NCBI GenBank assembly: GCA_019828595.1
Contig: JAHQRK010000007.1
Span: 1,240,001-1,304,000 of the forward strand
Reading direction: 5' to 3'
From: Aphanomyces cochlioides
Taxonomy: Eukaryota > Oomycota > Saprolegniomycetes > Saprolegniales > Verrucalvaceae
DNA length: 64,000 bases
The position numbers were made by a program, and so were the translations under genes. Below the pieces are notes generated by a model, which had not been told where the DNA came from, searched no databases, and saw only the letters and a list, made by a program, of their open reading frames with translations. Position 1 is the stretch's first letter; every line of letters starts with the position of its first letter. This document shows positions 1-11,700 of the stretch, one piece after another.

Positions 1-756
1 ATACCGCTACGTTTCGCTGCTAACACAGCTGTAAGACGACAGGATTTGTCCGCGCGGGAAATGCTGACATCGCTGCCCCTCTGAGCGAGGATATAGCGCG
101 GAGGAGTGTCAAAATAGATGCCAGTTTCATCACAATTGATGACGTCACTGGAATCAAAATGATCGTTTTCGATCCAAAAATCATCGAGAAATTTCGCTCG
201 AACCTCGAGCATCTGCAATGTTGTCATTGCTTTTGCTGTCGAGGCTCGTCGGTGCGAAAAACCGTGCCTATAGACAAATTCCCTACATAAATTGAATAAA
301 GACTTATAGGGATCCTCCTTTGAGGCCAAATACTCATTAACCCATTCCTGATGATTACCTTTGACTTGTTGAACTACATGGTAAGTCGTCAAGGGAAAGT
401 TCTTTTCCCTCATGGCAACCATGTAGTCCAATAAATCCTAATATAACAATGAGATAAACTTTATTATAATGACTTACATCGCCTCCAGGAAGGATTTCTT
501 TGCGGCCTGGGGCCCCTAAGTGCTGTCGTCTCTTTGCCAAGAGAGACGCTTGAATCGTGTTCTTCTATCGTGCACAATTTTGAACGGTGCGGAGTGGAAT
601 CCAACTTAGTTCAGCGACTTGCTTTTGTGTGTGCTCTGATAGAGCACGCAGAACATTTCGTTTTCTCTCCAGGCTGTACCGGCGCCGAATCTTCACAATC
701 TTAACTTCATCGTCCATGTCGAAATTTGAATGGACTTCTATCAACCATTTATCCAT
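1..756 (-). pseudogene. pogo/Tigger-type DDE transposase, partial copy
   Basis: Minus-strand relative of the better preserved transposase at 16031-17340. Reading leftwards there is an N-terminal helix-turn-helix-like region (start near 718), an in-frame TAG just after a LRTVQN motif (near 570), an intron at about 438-478, then the catalytic part with the first acidic motif NCDETG. The sequence meets the window edge at position 1, where a splice donor lies in the same place as in the other copy, so the second and third catalytic aspartates are outside the window. The internal stop makes this copy inactive. No inverted repeat matching the other copy's end was found to the right. The family (IS630/Tc1/pogo, CENP-B-like DDE_1) is inferred from the DDE context and from similarity to the second copy. 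Confidence 0.75.
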
Positions 757-1293
757 CCTCTCTCTTTTCCCTCCAAAATATCATCATTGTTAAATTTTAT
801 ATTGTGATTTTCGTCCAAATTTGCCAATTTCAGGCGATATTTCCAATCGCCTCCAAATCGACCAGACGATATGATTGGCTAAAAATAATTTTATTTCAAT
901 TGATTGGCTAAAAACTGACCTTAGTTTGTGTGAAAAAATGCTGGGGGTGGCACTTAATCTCTATGACTCTGAATGACTTCGCAGGGTGACCTCATCTCGT
1001 AGAGCATTCCACATTAATCAGCGCACTTCACGTTGAGTGGAGAGGTCACTGGCCTCGCCAGCGCAGCGACAAGGCTTCATCGATTTCGTGTACCGTCCAG
1101 ATCACGACTTCAACAAAGGACCAAAACTACCTTCTAAAATTGATATTTGCATAATATTTCAGAGGTCTGGCGATTCGCCGGCGGTTGATCCAACCAATCG
1201 CAGGAGGAAAATTTGAGTAGAACACACAATACTAAAATATGTTAGAGGTCGCAAGAATCGGTCTCAAAGTTCAAGTACAACTGTACGTGTATA
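757..1293. other. intergenic, no gene seen
   Basis: AT-rich at its left, with two GATTGGCT (inverted CCAAT) motifs near 872 and 901 and a short inverted repeat around 832-850. No coding frame is supported. Confidence 0.5.
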
Positions 1294-1888
1294 CTACTCC
1301 GTCCCGCATCTTTTGTCCTTCTGATTATTACACTTGATTTTTGTATTGAAAAATATTGAAGTATAGAGTATTTTATAAATATTAAGAGTTTCTCTAAATG
1401 GCGGGAAGATAAACTCATTTCATAAGCTCCAGGCTTTGTATATTAGACATTTGATGCACTGAATCTCTTAATATCATTGTTTTGATACATCATACCCAAT
1501 CTGACTTCCATAGTGACCCTCCTTGGCTTACATTTATGGGTTGAAGTATTTTCTTTTAGTCGAAGTTTTGGCTGCTATAAAGCTTTCTGGGCAACAAAAC
1601 CAGGACGATGCCATTCAAAACAGTATAGCTGACAACTCGACAAAGATATGTAGACGGCGGCTTCAAAACGAAGCTCTAGCGAGTCTTTCTCTTTTTCACT
1701 CATGTATCCCACTCTACTTCAGTGTCGATAAAATTTTCGTTGGAAGAAATCAACGAATTTAAATATTGTCTAAAGAAAGAGGAAATCACGAGCTTGAATT
1801 TAAGCTAATCAGGATCGCATAATTCAGAAAGCTGCAAAATGTACACAAATGAAAAATTTTTGTGGACAAAAGATATGGGACGGAGTAG
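1294..1888. mobile_element. Stowaway-like MITE with mariner-type ends
   Basis: A 595-bp segment with 25-bp terminal inverted repeats. The left end reads CTACTCCGTCCCGCATCTTT and the right end is its complement with about one difference. TA flanks both sides (1292-1293 and 1889-1890), the Tc1/mariner target duplication. The outer bases CTACTCCGT match the ends of the full mariner element at 11531-17624 and resemble the CTCCCTCCGT ends of plant Stowaway elements. The interior is AT-rich, and a 79-codon open frame inside has no recognisable motif. It is therefore probably a non-autonomous element mobilised by a plant-type mariner transposase. Confidence 0.85.
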
Positions 1889-1939
1889 TATTTACCAGGC
1901 CTCTGTAACTCCCCTTTTGCTTTCACATATTCCGCTATT

Positions 1940-2222
1940 GGATGGCTTCAGAAATTGACACAAACTATTATTGTGTCGACAAAATCATCCGGAAATTTAA
2001 TTCAATTCCGTCTCAAAATTTGCTGAGACGTAAAAAACGTCTGAGCAAATTTGAGACAAACCTAAATTCTAGCCAATCACATTTCGTGCTGTTGTGTCAT
2101 TTTGAGTCGGGTTTCGTGTGCCGTCGTTGCAGAGTGCTCAATAAATTGCATATGCTTAGTTCGGATAAATTTGTGTCTCCCCTGACTCAAAAAAGAAATG
2201 TGTCGATTTCTGAAGCCACCCA
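1940..2222. mobile_element. small inverted-repeat element (MITE-like)
   Basis: A segment of about 283 bp bounded by inverted repeats TGGCTTCAGAAAT[T/C]GACACA, with ATT directly outside each end. It contains a second near-perfect palindrome at 2010-2057 (arms about 20 bp around AAAA), so the whole unit can fold strongly. It has no convincing coding capacity. The superfamily is not clear, because the flanking duplication is too short to decide. Confidence 0.6.
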
Positions 2223-3915
2223 TTGGTGTCACTTTCTGTTATAGCCGATTCAATGAAGTGTTGGGCGACTCGAAAAATGAGTTGTCTTGTTCACTTCATC
2301 AATATATATCCACGGTGTGTCGAAGGAGTTGGAAATGGGTGCATTTGAAGTCGTCATGGCCACACGCAATGGTGAGAATCAATTTAGAGTATTTCAAGCA
2401 TGCAGGCTTGTATCGGTATGAAATTGTGGGGCATTCTTGCTGTAGACGCGACAACATACTACTCCATCCATTCTGGGAGAGAGCTTGAGATAAGTCCTAA
2501 ACCCATTGAAGAGACGTCTGCGGCGAAATTCTCCAGATCGTAAATGCGCTGAATATCCGCTGGCTTTATCCTTCGTTGGTTATTTGCATCATTTCTAAAC
2601 TTTTGATCTTGGAAGCATCATAACTCTTGAATTAGAGTGAGTTAAAGCAAAGGAGTGCTCATTTTGAGTTTCCCACTCAATTTAGAATCAAACTAGTCTC
2701 AAACGACCAAAATTGAGGAAGTAGTTACCAAGTTGCGGTCTTCGACAGAAATTCGTCGATGTGTGAAGTCGCTACTAGACGAGGACAAGGACGTATAAGC
2801 CGAGGTAGTGAACTTAAAGCAGCTTCTCCTTCGCTTGAGAAAGCATAAATCAAGCGCGAAGTGATACAAGAACACATCACAAGCAACCTACTTCTCAGTA
2901 CCGCAATGCAAGAGTGCCTGATTTACAGGCTGGACCCACTCAAAGCCTTCAATTCCAACTGCTCAAGCCCTCTATTATCTTCATTTGGTTATAATCTACG
3001 AACTAGATGCGTCTTTATCGTCTAAGAGTGCATTGAAGACGTCAATCTCCTGCTCAGAGAAGGAGATTGATGTCTTCAATGCAGTCTTGGACAACATGAG
3101 CAGACTCATGCGAATTGGTCGAACGATTAAAATAAAAAATATTTTAGATAACATGTTGTTGTTCATTTGAGTTTTGTATAGCGAAAATGATTCAAATTTG
3201 CATCATTCAATCCAACAACGAAGGGATAGTACACTGAATTTTGATGAAGAATAACAAAAGATCGATTTGATGACGTCTCTGGCATCGAGGGTATTTTAGT
3301 ACTCGGAAAAGATATTCGATGAAAGTGACGAGCCAATTGTATGGGGAAGGTGGACGCAAAAAAAGCACGCCCGCACAAGAATATCTAGGTGACTGGTAAT
3401 TTATAGAGCTTTCGACTCCGAGTTCGGGTACGATGGGGGCTTCCTGGACTTTGCATGGGTCTGGAAGTGGGGTGAATTGGGGGAATGACTCTATGCCGAC
3501 AACAGTCGCAGTTGACACGGAGCAGGCAAAGCAGGCAGAAGCAGAGGGATTCTTGTAACAACAAGGAAGGGGAAACCGAAGATCGCCGTGAATGAAACTC
3601 GGACAACCAACAACAGGACACGGACACGGATGATACACGCAGCCGCTCCAACGCACTTCTTGGCGTCAACAACTTCACAACGAGAGAGCAGATGAACTCT
3701 GTGGCTCGTAACCCGCAAAAGAGGACGTCTATGATTTGGTTAATCCTAATGAAAAGCTAATCCTGGTCTCTTTACACGTCGCGACGCTCGCGATCGCGCT
3801 TACTCACCCGCATCATCGACTGGCAGATTCGGCTCTTAGTTTCCGGAATACAACGGGATTTTCTGTTTTTCTCTTCTCTCGCCGTGCCCCCTTCGCTTAT
3901 TTCAGGCGCATTCCG
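2223..3915. other. gene-poor stretch
   Basis: Short open frames on both strands, none with recognisable motifs. It includes a single mariner-like terminus TACTACTCCATCCATTC near 2457 with no partner seen, and the hairpin listed separately. A TCATTTGAGTTTTGTATA promoter-like motif lies at 3163-3180. Nothing else is supported. Confidence 0.4.
3020..3092. repeat. 73-bp long hairpin
   Basis: Inverted repeat with 32-bp arms (about 3 mismatches) around a loop of about 9 nt. The arm core is GCATTGAAGACGTCAATCTC and its complement. It is imperfect and not flanked by a clear target duplication. It could be a small-RNA-type foldback or the scar of an inverted-repeat element. Confidence 0.8.
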
Positions 3916-4872
3916 CTCATGTCCATCATCAAATTCGCTATGTCGTCGAAGGGTTCCGACGACGACTTGAGAGCTGCTGGCAACCTGGTCCGAGACCTTC
4001 TGGCTCGTCCCGACATTCCGACCTTACGAGCCGCTTATGATTTGGAATCCAACCACGAGAAAATCCAAAGTGGATTTCAACGCCCAGGAGGCACAAAACC
4101 TGGATACCTCGGCCCGCGCCTTGAACACTCGACTTCTCGATGATTTCCTTTACTAAGTCGACACCCGTTGAGTGAGATGGACAATTTTTTCACGATGATT
4201 CAGCGGGAGTCCCAGAACGATTTGTCCCTTTTTCATCAACAACATATCGACCACCGTTACAACTCGTTAGCACATCATTGAAATATCTGGCCGCTTTTGC
4301 TGTGGAGCAGCGTTTGGGTCGGGTATACTCCATTATGCGACACCATTCGAGAGCGCTTAATGGGCGACTTCGTGAAATCGCCGACTTCATCCGGCCATGA
4401 ACCATCATTTGACGAATGTAACCAGCAATTTATCCATTGTGCAAACTATCTTAAAAGCATGGAGATTTCCATTTCTGGGTATATTGCCCACCAAGATCGG
4501 GCCATCGAATTGTTGAGGAATGGCACGGAAATTGCCCGTTCTTGCCTCTTTTCGATCGCGTGAAGGCACCCCGATTTTTTCCCTCCAACATTCAATCATC
4601 ACCCTTTTCCACCCTTGCCGGCGACCACACCAGTCAATCAGGAGCAAGATCAGCGTGATTTGAGCGCTGACAGTGATTCATCCGATCACGGTGGCCGCAT
4701 GTCCAGTGTGTGAAGGAGAAAAATCGAGGAAAACCTGGGATATTCCGACAACCCCTACAACTCTTCAGCCACCCGATATGTCATCAAAATCATGGAAAAG
4801 CCACAGTATTACGAAGAGGCGAGTTCTGGCAATGATCGAACCGACCTGACTGACTCGCGGGAAGGCAGCTAG
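3916..4872 (+). pseudogene. decayed unknown gene, possibly gag-like
   Basis: Several plus-strand open segments appear to continue one another across stops and frame changes. The first runs from about 3916 and carries a charged segment (SSKGSDDDLRAAGN). A frame change follows near 4075 into a Gln/Asn-rich segment with a stop near 4144. The next segment has a stop near 4279, and the last, reading EENLGYSDNPYN, ends at about 4870. The composition recalls a retroelement gag-type helical protein, but no zinc knuckle or protease motif is visible. The function is unknown. No intact gene remains. Confidence 0.3.
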
Positions 4873-5293
4873 CTAATGAACGTTACAGCCACTGACACAA
4901 GAAACAAGCACAGAGTCAGTCGATGACGCGGGTGAGTAAGGGCAGTCACGAGTGCCAAGTTGACAAAGAAGGTGAGCTCACGGCGTCACGGCGTGTAAAG
5001 AAACTACTGTATTCCGGTCGGTCGCGTACCGAAAATCTTCGGTTGGTCGTATACCGGTTTTTTTCTTTTCTCTCTATTGTGAACGATTTCAAACTTCCGG
5101 TCGGCTATGTACCTACTGTAGATTGATTCTATCGGTCCTTTTAATCCAATCATGTATTTTTGAATTGACACGACTATAAAAGCGGTCGATGTCGTTGGTT
5201 GGAGTCTTGAGTGGTGAGGGCACAAGATCGTGCACATGCCACGATATCTGTGTGGACAGTCTAATAGTCGACGATATTGTTTTAAAGCTTCAT
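4873..5293. other. intergenic with possible LTR-like sequence
   Basis: No coding frame. A TATA-like CTATAAAAG occurs near 5172 downstream of a TGT-starting stretch (about 4996), reminiscent of an LTR promoter, but no second LTR or primer-binding site could be confirmed. Confidence 0.25.
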
Positions 5294-5530
5294 GTACACC
5301 TTTTTGCGTTTGACTTAGATCATGTTTCGATTGATTTAATCTGTTCAAAAGAATTTAAGCTCAATGGCATTTCAATAAACACAACTGCATTTCAATTAAA
5401 TCTCACTTCCATCAACTGCATTTATAAAAAGTCAATGTCATTTAAAGAAAGTCCACGCCATTGATGTTAAAGACAACATCACTTCAAAAAAAGTCAACAA
5501 CACTTTATAGAACTTGCAACCTACAAACTA
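5294..5530 (+). repeat. left arm of a large inverted repeat
   Basis: This arm is repeated in reverse complement at 5853-6033, with small gaps. Shared landmarks in order are ACACCTTTTTG, TTCAAAAGAATTTAAG, CATCAACTGCATTTATAAAA and AACTTGCAACCT. The 320-bp spacer carries no recognisable gene. It is either two dispersed repeats in opposite orientation or a foldback element. Confidence 0.75.
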
Positions 5531-5852
5531 AGCAATTTGCGCAACTTGAGGGACCCTCACATCCAGGAGGTGAGTTATATTTGGTACATGTTAGTCGTAA
5601 GGAAGATTTTAGAGAAGATCTAAACCAAGCCAGCGTCGTTGTCCCATCAAAAAACTGACTTTGGTGCATAGAATGTTATTGTGTTAATTCACGGAAACCA
5701 GACAAAAATTTGAGATCATAAAAAGGCAGGATAAAGATATTCTCCCTCAGAGGGTTCATTTTGGTTACATTTTCTATCTGGACCGTTTTGATGTGCCAAA
5801 TGAGTCCGATATTTAAGAGAAATGATGGATTTGTTTCCCACCCTGAGGTGTG

Positions 5853-6033
5853 AGTTGGAGGTTGCAAGTTCTATAAAGTGATTTTGTCTTTTACATCGAT
5901 GGCGTAGACTTTCTTTAAATGACATTGACTTTTTATAAATGCAGTTGATGGAAGTGAGATTTTGAAGTGCAGTTGTGTTTACTGAAATGTCATTGACCTT
6001 AAATTCTTTTGAATAAAACACAAAAAGGTGTAG
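5853..6033 (-). repeat. right arm of the large inverted repeat
   Basis: Reverse-complement partner of 5294-5530. It lacks short segments present in the left arm, so the two have diverged. No coding content. Confidence 0.75.
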
Positions 6034-7453
6034 TTCAAGGAAACTAGTATGTATGGGGTGACCGACAACCCTGCTACTGGGATAGCTCCAAATCATGTTG
6101 CTGAACGCATGCGGCAATGGACTTGTGACTGCAACACGAGGCTCCATGACGACTGGACAAATCTGTTTTGTCCAGCATGGCGACCAATGTAACTTTTGGG
6201 CCAGAAGCATCTACACTCTATTGAATGCTACCACCGCCACCACGCATGATTTCTGACAGGGTTGCTCTTGCAATGTTTTTGTTGGAAGTGAATAGCAAAG
6301 TGACAGAAATTGACTCTTAGACGGAAATTGTGGGACAATCGTGGGAACAATAAAACGCATGTATTGAAGTAAAAGACTTAAGTTGCTTTGACTCTCGAGT
6401 GATGATGTGTACAAGCCCGCTTCAAAGTGCCTCACTTCGAGGCGACCTACGAACTACACTGCCATAGATAGTAAAATGAGATCAAAGTGTTTTCAGCAAC
6501 TTTATAACAGCGTTATCATTAAGGAAGGTTAGGATGTGCTTTCATATTCTACTTGCCTAGTAAAGACGTCTGAACGCCTTAGCGAGCGTGTTTGAGCTGC
6601 AAATTATCGTAACTTGCACTGATCTAGATGTAGCACACGCCCCTAAGATGAGCTTACTATCTTAAATAGACTCTTAACATGATAAACAATGATGTAACAC
6701 CAATGTCTCTGCGGTGGTTCATTCATGAATGGTGTTGCCCAGCTCAAATCTGGGCTATCTTAAATTATGGGCTTAAAGCTTACTAAAACTGTATAAGCAT
6801 TAGTCTTAGCTCCTAGCTCTGGGAGTTTGCTTCACAAGAACAGTGTTCCTCTAGGTCGGGGCTGTCACTTTGGCACTTTCACAAAAGAAAAGACGTCGAT
6901 CGTCAAAATCCTATAAATTTATAGTGTGGGACTCTGTCCACAAAATCCGTAAAAATGATATGTTGTCATGAAAATGTATGAAAACAACTGACAAGAAAAT
7001 TTTGATTTTTTTGAAAATTTGGGACAATTTGTCCTACAAATGCTCTAAAACTTGATAAAATCGCCCACAAATTCCGGAGAATGAATATTGTCTTTACGAC
7101 ATCCTCACCCTTTCGCTGTGCAAGTTATGAGTGCTTCACCCCCTATAAATCCCGATGCCGAGCATGGCCAAGCGTGTAGCACGTGTGATGGACATTTTGA
7201 TGAGTGAACACAGTATCGAAACGACTTGTCTTTCGTTTCAACGGTGATGCATGCGTCAACTAGAGTATGTTCACTATCATATCCAAGAGTAAACAGCAAA
7301 TTGACAGTGCGACAAATGCAGTTGAATGACTTCGCAGTTCTGTGAGCCACGTCCCAGTTCGAGAGAAGAGATAGGTTCGCAGTGCGGGAATTGTTTGCCA
7401 TATTTTGCAATCAAGAACAGCGGAACTCACTTGGAGCGACTTTGGTGGTAATC
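6034..7453. other. intergenic, no gene seen
   Basis: Only short unsupported frames. The right end (about 7300-7440) shares sequence with the regions just upstream of the other nuclease-like copies, for example near 8740 and 11040, and marks the left edge of the tandem array. Confidence 0.45.
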
Positions 7454-8264
7454 ATGGCGGAAAATCCTTCAATTATGGCTAAAACAGTCCACGACATTCG
7501 TGACATCATGAATGCGCTCAATGATGACGAAGTGGCCGGTCATTTCGATAAGATGCCTACGAAATCGACCCCTACGTCGTTTGTGAAGGGGTGTCGGTGG
7601 ATGTTTTCAATAAACACGTTGATGAAGAAGACGAAAGCCTACGGGTTCGACTTCAATTTCTCGACCTCAGTGACGATGGGCGTCTTTTAATCGTGGACCT
7701 TGCAACGAGAGTGCATGAGAGCACCAAATGTGAATTTGGAACCGAGTTCGTCTTTGGAAGTGGAAATAGACATGCAATTGGGAAGCGTGGCTCGATGACC
7801 GTGAGTAGAACTGCGCTTCCCGACAAGGCAGCCGATGCAACTTATGGACCGCTGCGGGATACACTCGACCGAACACCACTCCGCCGGCTCGCACGGTCTC
7901 TGACTGGGTCACACTGGCAGTGGAGGTTGGAAGAAGTCAATCGTGGGAGAGTCTAACAAAAGTTGCGAGATGGTGGTCTGGCTATATTGGCATTCTATAC
8001 GTCTTGCTGTTGAAAGTGAATGCCGCAGCCACCGAATTGGAATATCGTCTCTACGACATTGTCGTCCCTCAGCATCTACCAAATCCACCAACCGCGAATG
8101 GAATAGTTCGACGAGAAGTAATGCCAAATCCAGGAGACATTGTATCGTTCAACATGCACCGCGTCTTGTCCATCCCTACCGATCAAGCTCTTCCCGAGCA
8201 AGTAAAAGACTTCACTGAAGTCGACCTGCGTATCGTACTGAATGACGTCTATGCAAGTGTCTAG
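7454..8264 (+). pseudogene. nuclease-like module gene, copy A (frameshifted)
   Basis: Paralogue of the intact gene at 19347-20141. It starts with an ATG at 7454 and follows the family pattern (MAKTVHDIRDIMNALNDDE, then the HESTK and DDGRLLIV motifs). The frame changes near 7550 and again between about 7880 and 7915. The C-terminal half is open again to a stop at 8264 (EVGRSQ, ELEYRLYD, NPGDIVSFNM). The two single-base-type shifts indicate a dead copy unless they are sequencing errors. The decayed ankyrin remnant downstream on the opposite strand repeats the module layout. Confidence 0.7.
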
Positions 8265-8344
8265 CCATCTCTCTAGTACATGCTTACCATGGACATGACA
8301 ATGGACGTCAATGCAAAGATTATATCAAGTCAATAGGTAAATGG

Positions 8345-8745
8345 TGATGAATACCGAACGATCGTACGTCGCATTGTTCACATCCGACTTGGTATCGACC
8401 AAGCACTAAACACTATCCCATCTTAGCGCCACAGTAAAACTAGCAAAATGTTTTGTCAGCTGATGGAAATAGCGTCCTTATTGACAGCGCGCCGCATTTC
8501 GAATGGTCAAATCAACAGACGGAATCGCCATCGTCACTGTCCGTCAGAGGCTGCGCAAAGATTGGAGTGGTCGAACGTTTGTCTTTGGCGTAGATATCAA
8601 TGTTGTCAGCTTGAAGAAGCATGCGAACATTGTCAAGTTGACCACGGACTGCGGTAAAATGCAAAGCCATGTAGCCAACAAAGAGAGTTCGTGCCTCTTG
8701 ATGAAGGTTAATATACAAATCCAGTTGAATGACTTCAAAATTTTG
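8345..8745 (-). pseudogene. ankyrin module gene remnant, copy A
   Basis: Minus-strand relics of the ankyrin gene at 20602-22295. One exon is still recognisable (GYMALHFTAVRGQLDNVRML, near 8690-8590). A later exon, corresponding to YCGAK...VQCLVD, survives near 8350-8430 with stops. Intervening exons are deleted. Confidence 0.6.
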
Positions 8746-8937
8746 TAGCCCAGGTCCCAGTTCGACAACAGGAACCGTTGTCTTGGATTGCAACTGTAGC
8801 CAACGGAGCTACGGGGTTCAGGCGACGGCAATTTTTTCCTGCGAGCCCAAGTCCAAGAAGGTTACAGACACAGCGAAGCAACCAACGAGAAAACTACAGC
8901 TCCAGCAATCGAAGAAAAGTTTGCTGCTCCTGCAATC

Positions 8938-9697
8938 ATGCCCCCACGACACAGGCAAGAACGGCGTCGGACATTCAACAAATTATCTCCCAACTGGACT
9001 CTGACGACGTCGCCAATCATTTTGATCACGATGCCGGTCCCTTTGTCGTTTGCGACGGTGTTTCTGTTGAAGCTTTCAACGAGTATGTTGCCGATGGTGA
9101 AGAGCTGCGGTTTGCCCTACGATTCCTCGACCTCGCTGACGACGGCCGTCTTTTGATTGTGGAACTTCCATCATGTATACATGAAAGTAGTTTGTCGCTG
9201 CAAGTGGAAATCGATATGTTTGAACAAAACGAGACTCGATCACGTCACGACGTGCTGAGACCCACCCCAAGGAGGCCGACGAAACTTATGGGCCCAACCA
9301 GGATACACTCAACCGAACACCACCGCCGGCACCTCGCACGATCGCTGACTGGGTGGCCCTGGCAATGGAGGTTGGAAGAAGTCAAGATTGGGACGGTCTG
9401 ACAAGAGCAGCAACATGGTGGGCTGGATATGTTGGCATGCAGTACATTCTGCTGTTGCAAGTGAATACCAATGCGACCGAGTTGGAATATCGTCTCTACG
9501 ACATTGTCATCCCTGGGCATCTCCCAAATCCACCAACAGCGAATGGAGTAGTTCGACGACACGAAGCACCAAATCCAGGAGACATCGTCTCGTTCAACAT
9601 GCGCCGTGTCTTGTCCATTCCTCCCGAGCAAGTAAACGACTTCGCTAATGTCAACCTGCGCAGCGTTCTGAATGCAGCCTATATAAGTCTCTTCTAG
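8938..9697 (+). pseudogene. nuclease-like module gene, copy B (deleted/frameshifted)
   Basis: Very close to the intact copy at 19347, including the upstream sequence. About 20 bases are missing after the HES motif (near 9187), where the intact copy encodes the segment between HESTK and AASGNRH. This shifts the frame, and the ancestral frame also contains a TGA at about 9221. The C-terminal half is open from about 9353 to a stop at 9697 with all family motifs. It is therefore a recently inactivated duplicate. Confidence 0.75.
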
Positions 9698-9766
9698 CCA
9701 TCATGTCATAAACATGTCAATCGACGACAATGCAAAGCTTAGGTCGAGTCAGTAAATGGTGATGAA

Positions 9767-10990
9767 TCACAAAAAGGTCGACATCGATAAGACTTGCATG
9801 GAGGAGTCAAGCAAGAGAACAGGCAACGGCCAGCATAGTCCAGAAAGATGCGTCTCTCGCGACGTGCAATGAATCGTTCGCGCATAGAGAAAACGTCGTA
9901 TGTGTTTTCCACAAGCTCCTAACATCAGAGTTGACCGATCCTTCAGCAGCAACCAAGTCACAAATGCTTTTGCCTCTTGCGTTAAAGTTGAAGCGTCTTG
10001 ACTAAGGCGTAGCACGATGCTATCTCGTCCCCGTTCACTGTAGACGGCCTACAACGACGACAGAGGCAGGCATACCAACTTCGACAAGCAGCAATCAATA
10101 GGATGGAATGACTTGAAAAGATTTTTCATGAAGGCACTTTATCATGGAGCTAGCTCGGCGCTGTGCTGGACGAGCATGTCTGTCATATCATCACGGTCTA
10201 CTTGTTTGACCAACATGGCGGGCGTTTTGTCTTCCTACGATCAAAGCTCATGAGATGACAGAGAGATGGCCTCGTCGTACCAAATTGAATGCGTTCACAG
10301 CAGCGCCTTGGTTGATCAAATACTCTGCGACTTGGACAGTCGTTCCCGCGATCGCATCGTGGAGAATCGAGTTCTTCATTTCTTCTGCGGAGAAACATCC
10401 TCATGAATCGAGTGTACAAGGAGCGATGTCAAACGTACGTCTGTCGCGTTGTTCACATCCGACTTGGCATCAACCAGGCACTGAACATCCTCCAATTCGG
10501 CGCCGCAGTAGACGGCGTGGTGTAATGCCAAACTAGGAAAGAGCAAAGTGAGTCTAAGGAATTAGCGTCCTTGTTGACAACGCATTGCATCTCGAATCGT
10601 CACGTCGGCGTCGCAAATGATGAGTTTGGCAACGATTTCGATCAAGCAAATGATGGGGGCAGTCATGAGCGGTGTTTGATTGTCCTAAGCAATTCTTCCA
10701 TGAGTCCAAGATGATCTCAGTGATGTTGTGCACATTGTTGGCAGCATTGATGTCAGGATTCCGCTTGAGGATTTCGTCGACCACGGAAGTGCTTCCCGAC
10801 GTACAAGCGAGATAGATGACGGAATCGCCGTCCTAACTGTCCGTCGGAGTCTGCGCAAAGATTGGAGAGTTATCTTGGCGTGGATATCAATGTTGTCGGC
10901 TTGAAGAAGCATGGAGACATTGTCAATTTGGCCACGGACTGCGGCATAATGCAAAGCCATGAAGACAGCATAGAGAGAGTTCATGGAGGT
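9767..10990 (-). pseudogene. ankyrin module gene, copy B (decayed)
   Basis: Exon-by-exon relics of the intact ankyrin gene: ALHYAAVRGQIDNVSMLLQ (about 10960-10880), EILKRNPDINAANN (about 10780-10740), the next repeat with stops, and the last exon ending ELAP-stop at about 10142. An 8-base deletion in the TALHHAV exon (near 10530) and an internal stop break it. Beyond its stop (about 9767-10060) lie further ankyrin-like relics corresponding to exons 2-3 of the intact gene, in the wrong frames. Confidence 0.6.
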
Positions 10991-11125
10991 TGATATACAA
11001 ATCCAGTTGACTTAAAATTTCTGTGGCCAAAGTCTTTTCCACGTCCCAGTTCAACAACGGGAACCGCCGGCTACAGATGCAATCCAAGACAACGGAACTC
11101 ACTTGGAGCGACTTCGGTGGAAAAA

Positions 11126-11528
11126 ATGGCTGCAACTCGTTCGAAGATGGCAAAAACGGTCGTCGACATTCGTGACATTATGAATGCGCTCAATGATGAC
11201 GACCTCTCAATACATTTCAACCAAGACGCCTACGAAATCGACCCGTACGTCGTTTGCGAAGTGGTGTCGGTGGATGCTTTCAATGAGTATGTGGACGAGG
11301 ATGAAAGCTTACAGGTTCGACTTCAATTTCCGGACCTCAGTGACGATGGGCGTCTTTTGATCGTCGATTTTCCATCACGTGTCCATGAAAGCATCACTTG
11401 AGTTTTTGAAGTCAAGTTTATGGCTGCAAGTGGAAACCAAGGTAAGATCGCACAAACAGGCTCGATGACGGCACGACGAGATGCGACACAAGACAAGCAG
11501 CCGATGCAACTTCTGCACCAATGAATAT
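11126..11528 (+). pseudogene. nuclease-like module gene, copy C, 5' part
   Basis: The N-terminal half of the family, from an ATG at 11126 (MAKTVVDIRDIMNALNDDD, DPYVVCE, DDGRLLIVDFPS). A stop follows the HES motif at about 11400, where small indels have occurred. The copy ends at TA 11529-11530, exactly where the mariner element begins. Its 3' half resumes at 17627. The insertion point corresponds to the Pro-rich linker before the EVGRSQ motif in the intact copy. Confidence 0.75.
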
Positions 11529-11700
11529 TACTACTCCGTTCCTAAAAGATTGCGGTATGGAGATTTTTCGAAAGCAAAATACTGAATTTTGTATGTCGAG
11601 ATGCTTTGGCGATTGACTTGTTTTTTATATGCTACCTCTTATATTTTATAATGAAATAAAAATTATTGTGACAGAGAACTCCAATTCATTATATGTACTG

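Noticed and set aside
4990..5600. Possible solo LTR (TATA-like box, short region similar to a primer-binding context)
   Set aside because: No second LTR, no target duplication and no matching tRNA primer site could be established.
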